Shown here: positions 23,427 to 31,932 of the stretch, one piece after another | How positions within the stretch are numbered: the stretch's first letter is position 1 | Layout: each line of letters starts with the position of its first letter | Source of the DNA: Sphaerimonospora thailandensis | GTDB taxonomy: Bacteria > Actinomycetota > Actinomycetes > Streptosporangiales > Streptosporangiaceae | DNA length: 64,000 nt | Reading direction: 5' to 3' | Assembly (NCBI RefSeq): GCF_016863115.1 | Contig: NZ_BOOG01000007.1 | Span: 186,001-250,000, forward strand | The notes under the pieces: model-generated | Databases searched by the model: none | Told to the model about the DNA's origin: nothing | Seen by the model: the letters and a program-made list of their open reading frames with translations, nothing else | Position numbers and translations under genes: made by a program

Positions 23427-24953
23427 CTACCCGCGGTCCTGACCTGCCCGCGCTCCTGACCTACCTTGGGGGTCCTGAGCCGCTCGCGTCCCGCCGGGCA
23501 GGGCCAGGGCCGCCAGCGTGCCCAGCAGGCACAGTCCCGCGGTGATCAGGAAGATCTCCGTGTACTCCACGTGCAGCGCGGCCTTCACCTTGGCCTCGTA
23601 CTCCGCCAGCTCGGCCAGGTAGTCGGCGCCGGCGCCGCCGATGGGCAGGGGCGTGTCCAGGTGCGCCGTCAGCGACTGGAAGCGGTGGAACCCCCACGCG
23701 GACAGCGCCGCGACGCCGAGCAGCATCCCCATCATGCGGGCCACCACGACCGCGGCCGAGGCCACGCCGTGCCGAACGGCCGGGACGGCACGCAGCACGG
23801 CCGAGGAGACCGGGGCGACGACCACGCCCAGCCCGAGCCCGGCGACGGCCAGATCGACGTCCAGCCACACGCCGGCCGAAGCGAGATCCACCGGCCACCG
23901 CGACATCATCAGGTAACCGGCCGCGGCGACCGTCATCCCAGCGACGGCCACCGGCCGCTCCCCGAACCGGCGGGTCAGCATCCCGCCCAGGAAGGCCGCG
24001 ACGGCCAGCGCGGCGAGGAAACGGGTCAGCACCAGCGCCCCGCCGACGGCGTCCTCGCCGAGCAGCGTCTGCGCGGCGAGCTGGACGTCCACCAGCGTCA
24101 CCAGCAGGGCGGCCCCGGACAGCAGGCTCACCGCCAGCGTGGCGAGCAGCGGCCCCCTCGGCACGCCGGTCAGGTCCAGCAGCCGCACCGGCGAGCGGAT
24201 CTCCCAGGCGACGAACGCCGCTGCCGCGACCATGCCGGCCGCCAGGCACGGCAGACCCCACGGCGGCAGGACCGCCTCGCCGGGCGAGGGATTGTAGAGC
24301 CCGGCCACCAGCAGGCCCAGCGCCAGCGCCAGCAGCGCGCCGCCGACGGCGTCGACCCCGCCTCCCGCCCTGCCGTACGGCTCCCGCGGCACGCCGCGCT
24401 GCACGGCGACGGCGGCGAGCAGGGCCAGCGGGATGTTGACCCAGAAGATGCCCCGCCAGCCGACGAGGGCGGCGATCCCGGCGCCGTAGAGGGGGCCCAG
24501 CACACTGCCGAGCTCCTGAGCCGCGCCCACCGCCCCCAGGGCGACCGGCCGGGCGCGCTCGTCCCACAGGTCGCCGATGAGGGCCATCGTGATCGGCAGC
24601 AGCGCCCCGCCCGCCAGGCCCTGCAGCGTGCGGCCGGCCGTCAGCGTGGGGACGTCCTGGGCGAGCGCGCAGACCAGCGAGCCGGCCGCGAACCCGGCCA
24701 GGCAGGCATGGATCAGCGGACGCCTGCCGTACCGGTCGGACAGCCGGCCGAGCAGCGGCATCGCCGCGACGTAACCCAGCAGGAAGCCGGTCACGATGGG
24801 CGTCGCCCGTTCCAGACGGTTCAGCGGGACGCCGACCTGCTGGGCGATGTCCGCGAAGACGGTGACGACGACGTAGGCGTCGAGCGCGGCGAGCAGCACG
24901 GCCGCGCCGCCCACGCCGAGGGCGAGACGGCGGCCGCGGACGAGGGACGTCAT
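23427..24953 (-). CDS. MFS transporter resembling mycobacterial P55 (Rv1410c)
   Basis: 508 residues with about 14 hydrophobic segments (DHA2-like). Motif A is [11 protein letters not shown]. The opening [13 protein letters not shown] and the segments [15 protein letters not shown] and [16 protein letters not shown] match what I remember of mycobacterial P55, a transporter that works with the lipoprotein LprG in lipid export and drug tolerance. It overlaps the upstream lipoprotein gene by ATGA, so the two are translationally coupled. Longer in-frame starts would run into the lipoprotein gene. Substrate is inferred from the pairing only. Confidence 0.85.
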   Translation of the reverse strand: MTSLVRGRRLALGVGGAAVLLAALDAYVVVTVFADIAQQVGVPLNRLERATPIVTGFLLGYVAAMPLLGRLSDRYGRRPLIHACLAGFAAGSLVCALAQDVPTLTAGRTLQGLAGGALLPITMALIGDLWDERARPVALGAVGAAQELGSVLGPLYGAGIAALVGWRGIFWVNIPLALLAAVAVQRGVPREPYGRAGGGVDAVGGALLALALGLLVAGLYNPSPGEAVLPPWGLPCLAAGMVAAAAFVAWEIRSPVRLLDLTGVPRGPLLATLAVSLLSGAALLVTLVDVQLAAQTLLGEDAVGGALVLTRFLAALAVAAFLGGMLTRRFGERPVAVAGMTVAAAGYLMMSRWPVDLASAGVWLDVDLAVAGLGLGVVVAPVSSAVLRAVPAVRHGVASAAVVVARMMGMLLGVAALSAWGFHRFQSLTAHLDTPLPIGGAGADYLAELAEYEAKVKAALHVEYTEIFLITAGLCLLGTLAALALPGGTRAAQDPQGRSGARAGQDRG

Positions 24954-25621
24954 GACGCGGGCGGTGTGATCGTCACGGGGGCGTCGTAGTCGTCCAGGGT
25001 CACGGTCACTCCGCCGCCGTTGAGCGGAAGTTCGATCTTGAGTAGCCGGTCGGTGGCCTTGTCGATCCACACGGTCCCGTTCACGCCCTGGGCGATGCCG
25101 GGCACCAGCTTGGCGAGGGACTGCTGCGGCAGGGTGGCCGCGACCCGGTAGGCGTCGGCGCCGCCGACCTTCTCGGCGGCTTCGGTCCGGGCTTCGTTCG
25201 CCGACGACAGCAGCTCCGGCACGCCGGTCAGCACGGCGGAGGGGTCGTAGATCGCGGCGAGCTGCTGCCTGGTCATCTTCTGGAAGCCGCCGGTCGGGCC
25301 CTTGAAGTGCACGGTGTCGCCCGCGATCACGAACTCGAACTCCTGCAGGCCGACGAGCTCGACCTGGAGCGTTCCCCTGGCATCGCCCTCCTTGGTCAGG
25401 GTGCCCTCGGCGTGCCTGACCGGCACGGCGGGCCGGTCCCTGGTCTCGATGACGAAGGCGACGGTCCGCACCGCCTTCATCGCCTCGGCCGACTTCTTCA
25501 GCAGGCCGGGCCCGTCGGGAAGCGCGGCCGTGCCGTTCGACGCGCAGGCGGTCACCAGCAGCAGGGCGGCCACGACCAGCCCGAGGATTCTTGTCACAAC
25601 GCGGATCGTAGCGACCTTCAT
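24950..25621 (-). CDS. lprG: LppX/LprAFG-family lipoprotein, LprG-like
   Basis: 223 residues. The N-terminus is a lipoprotein signal peptide with lipobox VTAC, acylated Cys at residue 26. The mature part carries the family pattern [26 protein letters not shown] and [17 protein letters not shown]. In mycobacteria LprG binds triacylated lipids in a hydrophobic cavity and hands them outward in partnership with P55, whose homologue is the next gene. It starts one base inside the MarR stop codon (TGATG) and ends in an ATGA overlap with the MFS gene, so the three genes form one operon. Confidence 0.88.
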   Translation of the reverse strand: MKVATIRVVTRILGLVVAALLLVTACASNGTAALPDGPGLLKKSAEAMKAVRTVAFVIETRDRPAVPVRHAEGTLTKEGDARGTLQVELVGLQEFEFVIAGDTVHFKGPTGGFQKMTRQQLAAIYDPSAVLTGVPELLSSANEARTEAAEKVGGADAYRVAATLPQQSLAKLVPGIAQGVNGTVWIDKATDRLLKIELPLNGGGVTVTLDDYDAPVTITPPAS

Positions 25622-26100
25622 CAGCGGGCCGTGCGGATCGACTGAAGGCGGTCGGCGATGGGGCCGAATATCTCCTCGATCGCGGTGACCTGCTCGGGGG
25701 TCAGCAGATCGATCAGGTGCCGGCGGACCCCCGCCACGTGACCGGGGGCGGCACGCTGAATGGTCTTCCAGCCCAGATCGGTGAGCACGGCGAACGTGCC
25801 ACGCCGGTCGTCGTCGCAGCTCGCCCGGACCACCAGCCCGGCGGCCTCCATCCGGGAGATCTGGTGCGAGAGCCTGCTGCGGGACTGGATGGTGGCGTCG
25901 GCGAGCTCGCTCATCCGCATGCGGTGGTCGGGGCTCTCCGACAGGTTCACCAGGATCTCGTAGTCGTTGAGCGACAGACCTTCCTCATGCAACTCGCGGT
26001 CGAGTTGATGGAACAGCAGCCGGTGCGCGGCGAGGTGCGCCCGCCAGGCGCGCTGCTCTTGCGCACTGAGCCAACGGGGGTCTTCCATGACCTCAAGCAT
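25621..26100 (-). CDS. MarR-family transcriptional regulator
   Basis: 159 residues from ATG 26100; an in-frame ATG at 26088 (GAGG close upstream) would give 155. Winged helix-turn-helix of the MarR type: [23 protein letters not shown], then [20 protein letters not shown] as recognition region, then the wing with [16 protein letters not shown]. It is the first gene of the operon with the LprG-like lipoprotein and the MFS transporter, so it probably represses that operon and responds to a lipophilic ligand. It is divergent from the CBS-domain gene across about 210 bp. Confidence 0.88.
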   Translation of the reverse strand: MLEVMEDPRWLSAQEQRAWRAHLAAHRLLFHQLDRELHEEGLSLNDYEILVNLSESPDHRMRMSELADATIQSRSRLSHQISRMEAAGLVVRASCDDDRRGTFAVLTDLGWKTIQRAAPGHVAGVRRHLIDLLTPEQVTAIEEIFGPIADRLQSIRTAR

Positions 26101-26308
26101 AAGATCGTGATGATCGCGCCGGGGTGGGCAGCCCTGCAGGGGAACAGGAGATTTACCCGGGCGTGGAGTCAGGACGCTTGACGCGATGTCGTCGCCGCTG
26201 TTGCCTGGGAAAACACGACCTGTACGGCTCCGGCCGGCCGGTTGGTCGGCCAGTTGGCAGGCCGGAGCGGGAGGAAGGCGGGCCCCCCGGGCCGGAAAGG
26301 CGGCGCGC

Positions 26309-26737
26309 ATGCGCATCGGAACGATCTTGAAGGGTAAGGGGACGGGCGTGGTGACGGTCTCTCCGCAGGCCACCGTGACCGAGCTCCTGGCCAGGCTGGC
26401 CGAGTTCAACGTCGGCGCGGTGGTGGTGTCGGAGGACGGAGAGACGATCGCGGGCATCGTGTCGGAACGGGACGTCGTACGGCGCCTGCACGAGCTGGGC
26501 GCCGCCGTGCTCGGCCAGCCGGTCTCAACGATCATGACCTCCGACGTCAGGAGCTGCACGCCCGACGCCAACGTCGAGGAGCTGCGCCGTACCATGACCG
26601 ACCACCGCGTGCGGCACGTCCCCGTGGTGCGGGGCGGGCGGCTGGCGGGCATCGTCAGCATCGGCGACGTCGTCAAGAGCGCCATCGAGGAGCTGGAGAC
26701 GGAGAAGGACGCTCTGGTCGGCTATCTGCACGGCTGA
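26309..26737 (+). CDS. CBS-domain-pair protein
   Basis: 142 residues consisting almost only of two CBS motifs (about 8-62 and 74-130), each with the typical GIVSxxDVV ending. Stand-alone CBS pairs bind adenosyl ligands (AMP, ATP, SAM or NAD) and regulate partner proteins; the partner is unknown. ATG 26309 with GAAAGG about 9 nt upstream was preferred to longer in-frame starts, which encode basic low-complexity sequence. Confidence 0.85.
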   Translation: MRIGTILKGKGTGVVTVSPQATVTELLARLAEFNVGAVVVSEDGETIAGIVSERDVVRRLHELGAAVLGQPVSTIMTSDVRSCTPDANVEELRRTMTDHRVRHVPVVRGGRLAGIVSIGDVVKSAIEELETEKDALVGYLHG

Positions 26738-26788
26738 CCGATCGTTCGCGGGCTGACCGATCGCGGGCTTTTCTCCTAGACTGTTCGC

Positions 26789-27040
26789 GTGAAGCTCAAA
26801 CTTGATCTCCACGACATCTACAACAGGGGCAGCGAGATCGACCGGGCGCTGCGCGGCGTCATGGAGGAGGCGGTCCGGAAGAAGGCCACCCAGGTGGAGA
26901 TCATCCCTGGCAAGGGGTCGGGGCAGCTCAAGAAGAAGGTGCTGCGCTTCCTGGAGCAGAAGGAGATCAAGGCGCTCTACCATCGCGTGGACAAGGACGC
27001 CAAGAACCACGGCCGCCTGTTCGTCTACTTCCGGTGGTAG
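26789..27040 (+). CDS. Small Smr-domain protein
   Basis: 83 residues from GTG. A minimal Smr (small MutS-related) domain: LDLHD near the N-terminus, then IIPGKGSGQLKKKVLRFL, then a C-terminal beta-strand. Smr domains are DNA or RNA endonucleases in some proteins; in this stand-alone actinobacterial form the role is not known. It follows the CBS gene by 51 bp that contain a short duplicated element (GGCTGACCGATCG). Confidence 0.8.
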   Translation: MKLKLDLHDIYNRGSEIDRALRGVMEEAVRKKATQVEIIPGKGSGQLKKKVLRFLEQKEIKALYHRVDKDAKNHGRLFVYFRW

Positions 27041-27129
27041 CCGCCGGCATCCGATGGCCGGGGCCTGTGGCTGGCGCGAGGGGCGAGAGTGTAGGAGGAT
27101 TCGTCCGCGTGTGACACAAGGGAGGCGTG

Positions 27130-27903
27130 ATGTCGGTATTGCGGGATCTGATGGAGGGAATCCGGAACGGCGGGATCGAGGTGCTCGACCTGACCGCGCC
27201 GTTGACCGAGAAGACGCCGATCCTGTCGCTGCCGGAGACCTTCGGGCAGACGGCGACCTTCAGCCTGCAGGAGATCAGCCGGTACGACGACCGCGGCCCG
27301 GCCTGGTACTGGAACAACTTCACCACCGGTGAGCACACCGGAACCCACTTCGACGCGCCCAACCACTGGGTCACCGCCCGAGACGGCGAGGACGTCTCGC
27401 GGGTGCCCGTCACCAAGCTGATCGCGTCCGCGGCGGTGCTGGACTTCAGCGCCGAGGCGGCCGCGGACCCCGACTTCCTCCTCGAGATCGACCATGTCAG
27501 GGCGTGGGAGAAGGAGCACGGCCCCCTCCCGGAGGGCGGCTGGCTCCTCTACCGCACGGGCTGGGACGCCCGAGCCAACGACGCGGGCCGGTTCCTCAAC
27601 GCCGACGAGACCGGGCCGCACACCCCCGGCATCTCCGCCGAATGCGCCCGCTTCCTGGCGGAGCAGACGCCGATCATCGGCCTCGGCGTCGAGACCGTGG
27701 GCACGGACGCGGGCGCCGCGCACTCCTTCGACCCGGCTTTCCCCTGTCACTCGTTCCTGCTCGGCGCCGGCAAGTACGGCCTGACCCAGCTGCGCAACCT
27801 CGACCGGCTGCCGCCGACGGGCGCCGTGGTGATCGCCGGCCCGCTGCCGATCGTGGGCGGCTCCGGCAGCCCGCTGCGCGTCCTGGCCCTCCTGGAAAGA
27901 TGA
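27130..27903 (+). CDS. Cyclase-family metal hydrolase (kynurenine formamidase / isatin hydrolase type)
   Basis: 257 residues. The family signature HTGTHFDAPNH at residues 69-79 carries the metal-binding His, Asp and His residues, followed by the usual second half with GVETVGTDAG. Members hydrolyse cyclic or linear amides and lactone-like bonds, for example N-formylkynurenine or isatin. GGGAGG lies 5 nt before ATG 27130, which therefore wins over GTG 27127. The stop overlaps the start of the ThDP enzyme gene (ATGA), so the two proteins very probably act in one pathway. The substrate is not readable from sequence. Confidence 0.85.
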   Translation: MSVLRDLMEGIRNGGIEVLDLTAPLTEKTPILSLPETFGQTATFSLQEISRYDDRGPAWYWNNFTTGEHTGTHFDAPNHWVTARDGEDVSRVPVTKLIASAAVLDFSAEAAADPDFLLEIDHVRAWEKEHGPLPEGGWLLYRTGWDARANDAGRFLNADETGPHTPGISAECARFLAEQTPIIGLGVETVGTDAGAAHSFDPAFPCHSFLLGAGKYGLTQLRNLDRLPPTGAVVIAGPLPIVGGSGSPLRVLALLER

Positions 27904-29729
27904 CCGGTCGACAGATGAGCCATCCGACGATGAACGTCGCGGAGGCCGTCGGGGCCGTCCTCGCCTCCCTCGGCGTGCGCACGGCCTTCGGGGTCGTCGG
28001 CAGCGGGAACTTCCACGTCACCAATTCGCTGGTACGGCACGGCGTGCGGTATGTCGCCGCACGCCACGAGGGCGGCGCGGCCACCATGGCGGACGCCTAC
28101 GCCCGGATGAGCGGAACCGTCGCCGTCCTCACCGTCCATCAGGGGCCCGGCGTCACCAACGCGCTGACCGGCGTCACGGAGGCGGCCAAGAGCCGCACTC
28201 CGCTGCTCGCGCTCGCCCCCGAGGCCACCTCGGCCCGTTCCAACTTCTGGATCGACCAGGCCGCCCTCGCCTCCGCCGTCGGTGTGCACGTGGCCAGGGT
28301 GGCCTCGGCGGAGACCGTGGTCGACGACACCGTCATGGCCTTCCTCGCCGCGCTGCTGGGACGCCGGACCGTGCTGCTCCGCCTGCCGCTGGACGTCCAG
28401 GACGAGGTGCTGCCGGACGAGGCCGCGCGCGCCGTAGGGGAACTGCAGGCCGGTGGCGGCGGGGTGCGGCGGGCCGCGGCGAGCCGGATCCCGGCCCCGT
28501 GGGGGCTCACGTTCCCCAGCGAGCACGACCCGGAGGCCGTGGACGGCCCCGGGGCTTCGGACGGCGCCGCCGAGCCCGCGGCCCCGGACTCGATCGTCCC
28601 GGACTCGATAGCCCCGAACTCGATAGCGCAGTTCGCCGGGTTGCTGCGGGCGGCGCGGCGGCCGGTGTTCGTGGCCGGCCGCGGGGCGCGGGGCGCCCGC
28701 CGGGAACTGGAGGCCCTCGGCGAGCGGGTGGGCGCGCTGTACGCGACCTCCGCGGTCGCCAAGGGGCACTTCCACGGCAGCCCGTGGGATCTGGACGTGA
28801 TGGGCGGATTCGCCTCGCCGCTGACGGCCGAGCTCGTCGGTGGCGCCGACCTGGTCGTCGCCTGGGGCTGCTCGCTCACCATGTGGACCACCCGGCACGG
28901 CAAGCTGATCGGCCCGGGCGCCACCGTGGTGCAGGTCGACCTCGACGCCGACGTCATCGGCGTGAACCGTCCCGTGGACCTCGGCGTGATCGGTGACGTA
29001 CGGGCGACGGCACGGGCGGTCGCCGACCTCCTGGACGCGCCTTCCGGAGACGCGCCTTCCGGGGACGCGGCAGGCTACCGGACCCCCGAGATCGCCGATC
29101 GGATCGCCCGTGAGGTGCGCTGGCGCGACGTGCCGTACGCCGACACCGGCGGCGACGGGCGGATCGACCCCAGGACGCTGACGATCGGACTCGACGACCT
29201 GCTCCCGGCGGATCGGGTCGTGGCCGTCGACTCCGGCAACTTCATGGGATATCCGGCGATGTTCCTGTCCGTGCCGGACGGGGGCTCCTTCTGCTTCACC
29301 CAGGCGTTCCAGTCGATCGGCCTCGGCCTGACCACCGCCATCGGCGCCGCCGTCGCCAGGCCCGACCGGCTCACCGTCGCCGCGCTGGGGGACGGGGGAG
29401 CGCTCATGGCCATCGCCGAGCTCGAAACGGTCGTACGGCTCGGGCTGCCGATGGTCATCGTGGTGTACGACGACGACGCCTACGGCGCCGAGGTGCACCA
29501 CTTCGGCCCGGACGGCTTCCCGCTCGGCAATGTCACGTTCCCGCCGGTGGACCTCGCCGAGATCGCCCGCGGCTTCGGCTGCGCGGCCGTCTCCGTACGG
29601 CGGGAGGAGGACCTCGCCGGGGTCGCCGAATGGCTGAAGGGCCCGCGTGACCGGCCGCTTCTCGTCCACGCCAAGGTCACACCCGGCCTCGCGGCCTGGT
29701 GGCTCGAGGAGGCATTCCGCGGCCACTGA
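27900..29729 (+). CDS. Thiamine diphosphate-dependent enzyme, acetolactate synthase-like
   Basis: 609 residues with the three-domain ThDP architecture: N-terminal pyrimidine-binding domain with the essential Glu in RHEGGAA (E57), a central domain, and the C-terminal diphosphate-binding domain with GDGGALM. The metal-binding NN pair of the GDG-x-NN motif is replaced by DD (VYDDDAYGAE). A Pro/Ala/Ser/Asp-rich linker with repeated PDSI/PNSI units lies between the first and second domains (about 195-240). It is not a standard IlvB. Coupled by ATGA to the cyclase-family gene; a 2-oxo acid decarboxylase or ligase acting on the hydrolase product is a reasonable inference. Confidence 0.82.
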   Translation: MTGRQMSHPTMNVAEAVGAVLASLGVRTAFGVVGSGNFHVTNSLVRHGVRYVAARHEGGAATMADAYARMSGTVAVLTVHQGPGVTNALTGVTEAAKSRTPLLALAPEATSARSNFWIDQAALASAVGVHVARVASAETVVDDTVMAFLAALLGRRTVLLRLPLDVQDEVLPDEAARAVGELQAGGGGVRRAAASRIPAPWGLTFPSEHDPEAVDGPGASDGAAEPAAPDSIVPDSIAPNSIAQFAGLLRAARRPVFVAGRGARGARRELEALGERVGALYATSAVAKGHFHGSPWDLDVMGGFASPLTAELVGGADLVVAWGCSLTMWTTRHGKLIGPGATVVQVDLDADVIGVNRPVDLGVIGDVRATARAVADLLDAPSGDAPSGDAAGYRTPEIADRIAREVRWRDVPYADTGGDGRIDPRTLTIGLDDLLPADRVVAVDSGNFMGYPAMFLSVPDGGSFCFTQAFQSIGLGLTTAIGAAVARPDRLTVAALGDGGALMAIAELETVVRLGLPMVIVVYDDDAYGAEVHHFGPDGFPLGNVTFPPVDLAEIARGFGCAAVSVRREEDLAGVAEWLKGPRDRPLLVHAKVTPGLAAWWLEEAFRGH

Positions 29730-29794
29730 CCGGCCATGTCCTGCGGGCGGCCCTCATCATCGAAGCTACTGGTGCGTAGGTTACGGTTCCCTAC

Positions 29795-30499
29795 ATGTCC
29801 GAGCTCGTGTACCCGCCGGTGATCCGCGCCGTGCTGGCCGCCTTCAAACTGCTGGACCTGCGCATCCGGATCGAGGGCGCCGAGCGCGTGCCGCGATCCG
29901 GGGGAGCGGTCCTGGTCAGCAACCATGTCAGCTACCTCGACTTCGTCTTCGCGGGCCTGGCCGCCCGGCCCTCACGGCGGCTCGTCCGGTTCATGGCGAA
30001 GCAGGAGGTGTTCGCCCACCCGGTGTCGGGTCCGCTGATGCGCGGCATGCACCACATCCCGGTCGACCGCGCGGCCGGGGCCGGGGCGTTCCGCGCGGCC
30101 GTACGGGCCCTGCGGTCCGGGGAGATCGTCGGAAACTTCGCCGAGGCGACGATCAGCAGGTCGTTCACCGTCAAGGACATCAAGAGCGGTCCCATCCGGA
30201 TGGCCGTCGAAGCCGGGGTCCCGATCATCCCGGTCGCGGTGTGGGGCGGGCAGCGCCTGTGGACCAAGGGCCGGCCGCGCAAGCTGCTCCAGCGGCATGT
30301 CCCGATCACGATCCTGGTCGGCGAGCCTCTGAATACGGGACCCGACGACGACATCGCCAAGCTCACCGCCGAGCTGAGGCGCCGGATGTCGGGCCTGCTC
30401 GATGAGGCGCAGCGCACCTACCCGGAGATCCCGCCCGGGGTGTGGTGGCAGCCCGCCCATCTCGGCGGCACCGCCCCCACCCCTGAAGAACGGTCGTGA
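29795..30499 (+). CDS. 1-acyl-sn-glycerol-3-phosphate acyltransferase family (PlsC)
   Basis: 234 residues. PlsC domain: motif I NHVSYLDF (His and Asp of the HX4D catalytic pair), motif III NFAEATISRSF in the place of the usual EGTRS, and motif IV GVPIIPVAVWG. The motif III change (EAT for EGT) is mild. Such enzymes acylate lysophosphatidate or related lyso-lipids at the inner membrane. It follows the ThDP gene by 65 bp with its own start region. Confidence 0.85.
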   Translation: MSELVYPPVIRAVLAAFKLLDLRIRIEGAERVPRSGGAVLVSNHVSYLDFVFAGLAARPSRRLVRFMAKQEVFAHPVSGPLMRGMHHIPVDRAAGAGAFRAAVRALRSGEIVGNFAEATISRSFTVKDIKSGPIRMAVEAGVPIIPVAVWGGQRLWTKGRPRKLLQRHVPITILVGEPLNTGPDDDIAKLTAELRRRMSGLLDEAQRTYPEIPPGVWWQPAHLGGTAPTPEERS

Positions 30500-30685
30500 C
30501 CGGCGGGTTGTGGCACCCCGTCCCGCGAGCCCGGGAGTTCCGTACGACTTGCAGGTTGCTTTCAGGGCTTGCGGTAAGCGGTGGGTAAGGGAAGTGCAGG
30601 CGGGGGCCCGTATCACTGAGGTGCACGCGGAAACCACCCGGGCGGCGACGGCCAGACCGGGACCGACTTCCCTCAGGAGAACACG

Positions 30686-31372
30686 ATGAAGCGCACCCTC
30701 ACCGGTCTGGCCGCCGCCGCGATCGCCGGCCTCGCCGTCACCGCCCCCCTCACGCTGATGGCCGGCCCGGCCTCCGCCACCGACTACGGACCCGACACCT
30801 GCCTGCAGGGCTACGTCTGGCGGGAGGCCCGCGTCGGCGACGTCGTCTGTGTCACCCCGGCCACCCGCGCCCAGACCAAGGCCGACAACAGTGTGGCCGC
30901 CGCCCGCTGGACCGACGGCGTCTACGGCCCGCACACCTGCGTGACCGGTTACGTCTGGCGCGAGGCCTACAACGGCGACGACGTCTGCGTCACCCCGCAG
31001 ACCCGCACCCAGGCCAAGGCCGACAACAAGCTCGACGACGAGCGCAAGGTCAAGGCCCGCCTGTGGATCACCCGCTACTTCAGGGCATATGGTGTCGACG
31101 ACACCCAGCTCATCAAGATCAACGGCGATCACTTCAACTTCGGCATGGTCCGGCTGACCATCCGGTACAACACCGGGAAGCTCTTCTGGAGCGGCACGGT
31201 CAACGCCAAGGCCCACGCGAAGTTCGCCGGTGGCGCCTTCGGTTTGAAGACCGACGTGGTCGACTGCGCGTACACCCGGCGGCCCGCCAACGCCTACATC
31301 CAGGCGCAGGACGTGGTCTCCGGCCGCCAGTCGGCCCGCATCCCGGTCCGGGTCGGCTGCCTCGTCCTCTGA
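30686..31372 (+). CDS. Secreted protein with two WREA/CVTP repeats
   Basis: 228 residues. A Sec signal peptide (basic start, hydrophobic 8-26, likely cleavage after ASA near 31) leads to two near-identical 34-residue repeats at about 35-68 and 81-114. Each has the pattern YGP-TC--GYVWREA---D-VCVTP--R-Q-KADN, with two Cys residues that probably form a disulfide. The C-terminal half (120-228) is a separate domain with two more Cys residues. Similar repeats occur in secreted actinobacterial proteins, but no function is known to me. It has its own 186-bp upstream region and a terminator behind it. Confidence 0.8.
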   Translation: MKRTLTGLAAAAIAGLAVTAPLTLMAGPASATDYGPDTCLQGYVWREARVGDVVCVTPATRAQTKADNSVAAARWTDGVYGPHTCVTGYVWREAYNGDDVCVTPQTRTQAKADNKLDDERKVKARLWITRYFRAYGVDDTQLIKINGDHFNFGMVRLTIRYNTGKLFWSGTVNAKAHAKFAGGAFGLKTDVVDCAYTRRPANAYIQAQDVVSGRQSARIPVRVGCLVL

Positions 31373-31389
31373 CCGCTCAGACGCAGCGA

Positions 31390-31416
31390 AGGACCGGTCT
31401 CACACGGGCCGGTCCT
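31390..31416 (+). terminator. Hairpin after the secreted repeat protein
   Basis: An 8-bp stem (AGGACCGG / CCGGTCCT) with an 11-nt loop, 17 bp after the stop codon and followed by a short pyrimidine-rich stretch. Confidence 0.55.
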
Positions 31417-31523
31417 CGCCTTTCCCGGCTCGAACGGTCAGGCGTACTCCACCAAGGTGATCGCCCACCGAGCGGTCGCGGGCCGACCAAGCTTCATGGC
31501 CGGCGGCATCCCCTCATGGAGTG

Positions 31524-31856
31524 TCAGCCCTGGTCGGGGACGGCCATCTCGCCGAGGGGGGACCAGTCGCTCTGCGGGACCGTCACGTTGACGATCCGAG
31601 GTGTCTCGGCGAGGTACTGCGGGAGCGTCCGCTGAGCCTGCTTGAAGTGCTCGGACCTGACATGCGCCGCACCGGCCTCGTCGTCACGGAACGCCTCGAC
31701 CAGGACGTACTCGGCCGCGTCGTCCAGGCTGCGCGACCAGTCGAACCACAGGCAGCCCGGCTCGGCCCGGGTCGCCCGGGTGAACTCATCGACGATCTCG
31801 TGCCACCGGGCCGCATGCTCGGGCCGTACGCGGAACTTCGCGGTAATGAAGATCAT
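31524..31856 (-). CDS. Antibiotic biosynthesis monooxygenase-domain protein
   Basis: 110 residues, a single ABM (dimeric alpha+beta barrel) domain: MIFITAKFRVRPEHAARW at the start, then EPGCLWFDWSRS and HVRSEHFKQ. Members include YgiN-type quinol monooxygenases and heme-degrading enzymes; the His in SEHF is the residue typical of the YgiN branch. No biosynthetic genes surround it, so a general quinone or redox role is as likely as secondary metabolism. Confidence 0.82.
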   Translation of the reverse strand: MIFITAKFRVRPEHAARWHEIVDEFTRATRAEPGCLWFDWSRSLDDAAEYVLVEAFRDDEAGAAHVRSEHFKQAQRTLPQYLAETPRIVNVTVPQSDWSPLGEMAVPDQG

Positions 31857-31932
31857 GTCAACCGTTCCGGTAGGTAGACGTACTCGGATGCTTTCCAGTC
31901 TGCCCGCCGGCGAATCGGCACCATCATTCGCA

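Noticed and set aside
25621-26685. A longer MarR protein with a 195-residue N-terminal extension
   Set aside because: The extension is antisense to the CBS gene and has biased composition; a normal MarR begins at 26088 or 26100.
27504-27899. An N-terminal extension of the ThDP enzyme into the cyclase gene
   Set aside because: The sequence is Arg/Gly-rich out-of-frame reading of the cyclase gene; the ATGA overlap at 27900 gives a natural start.
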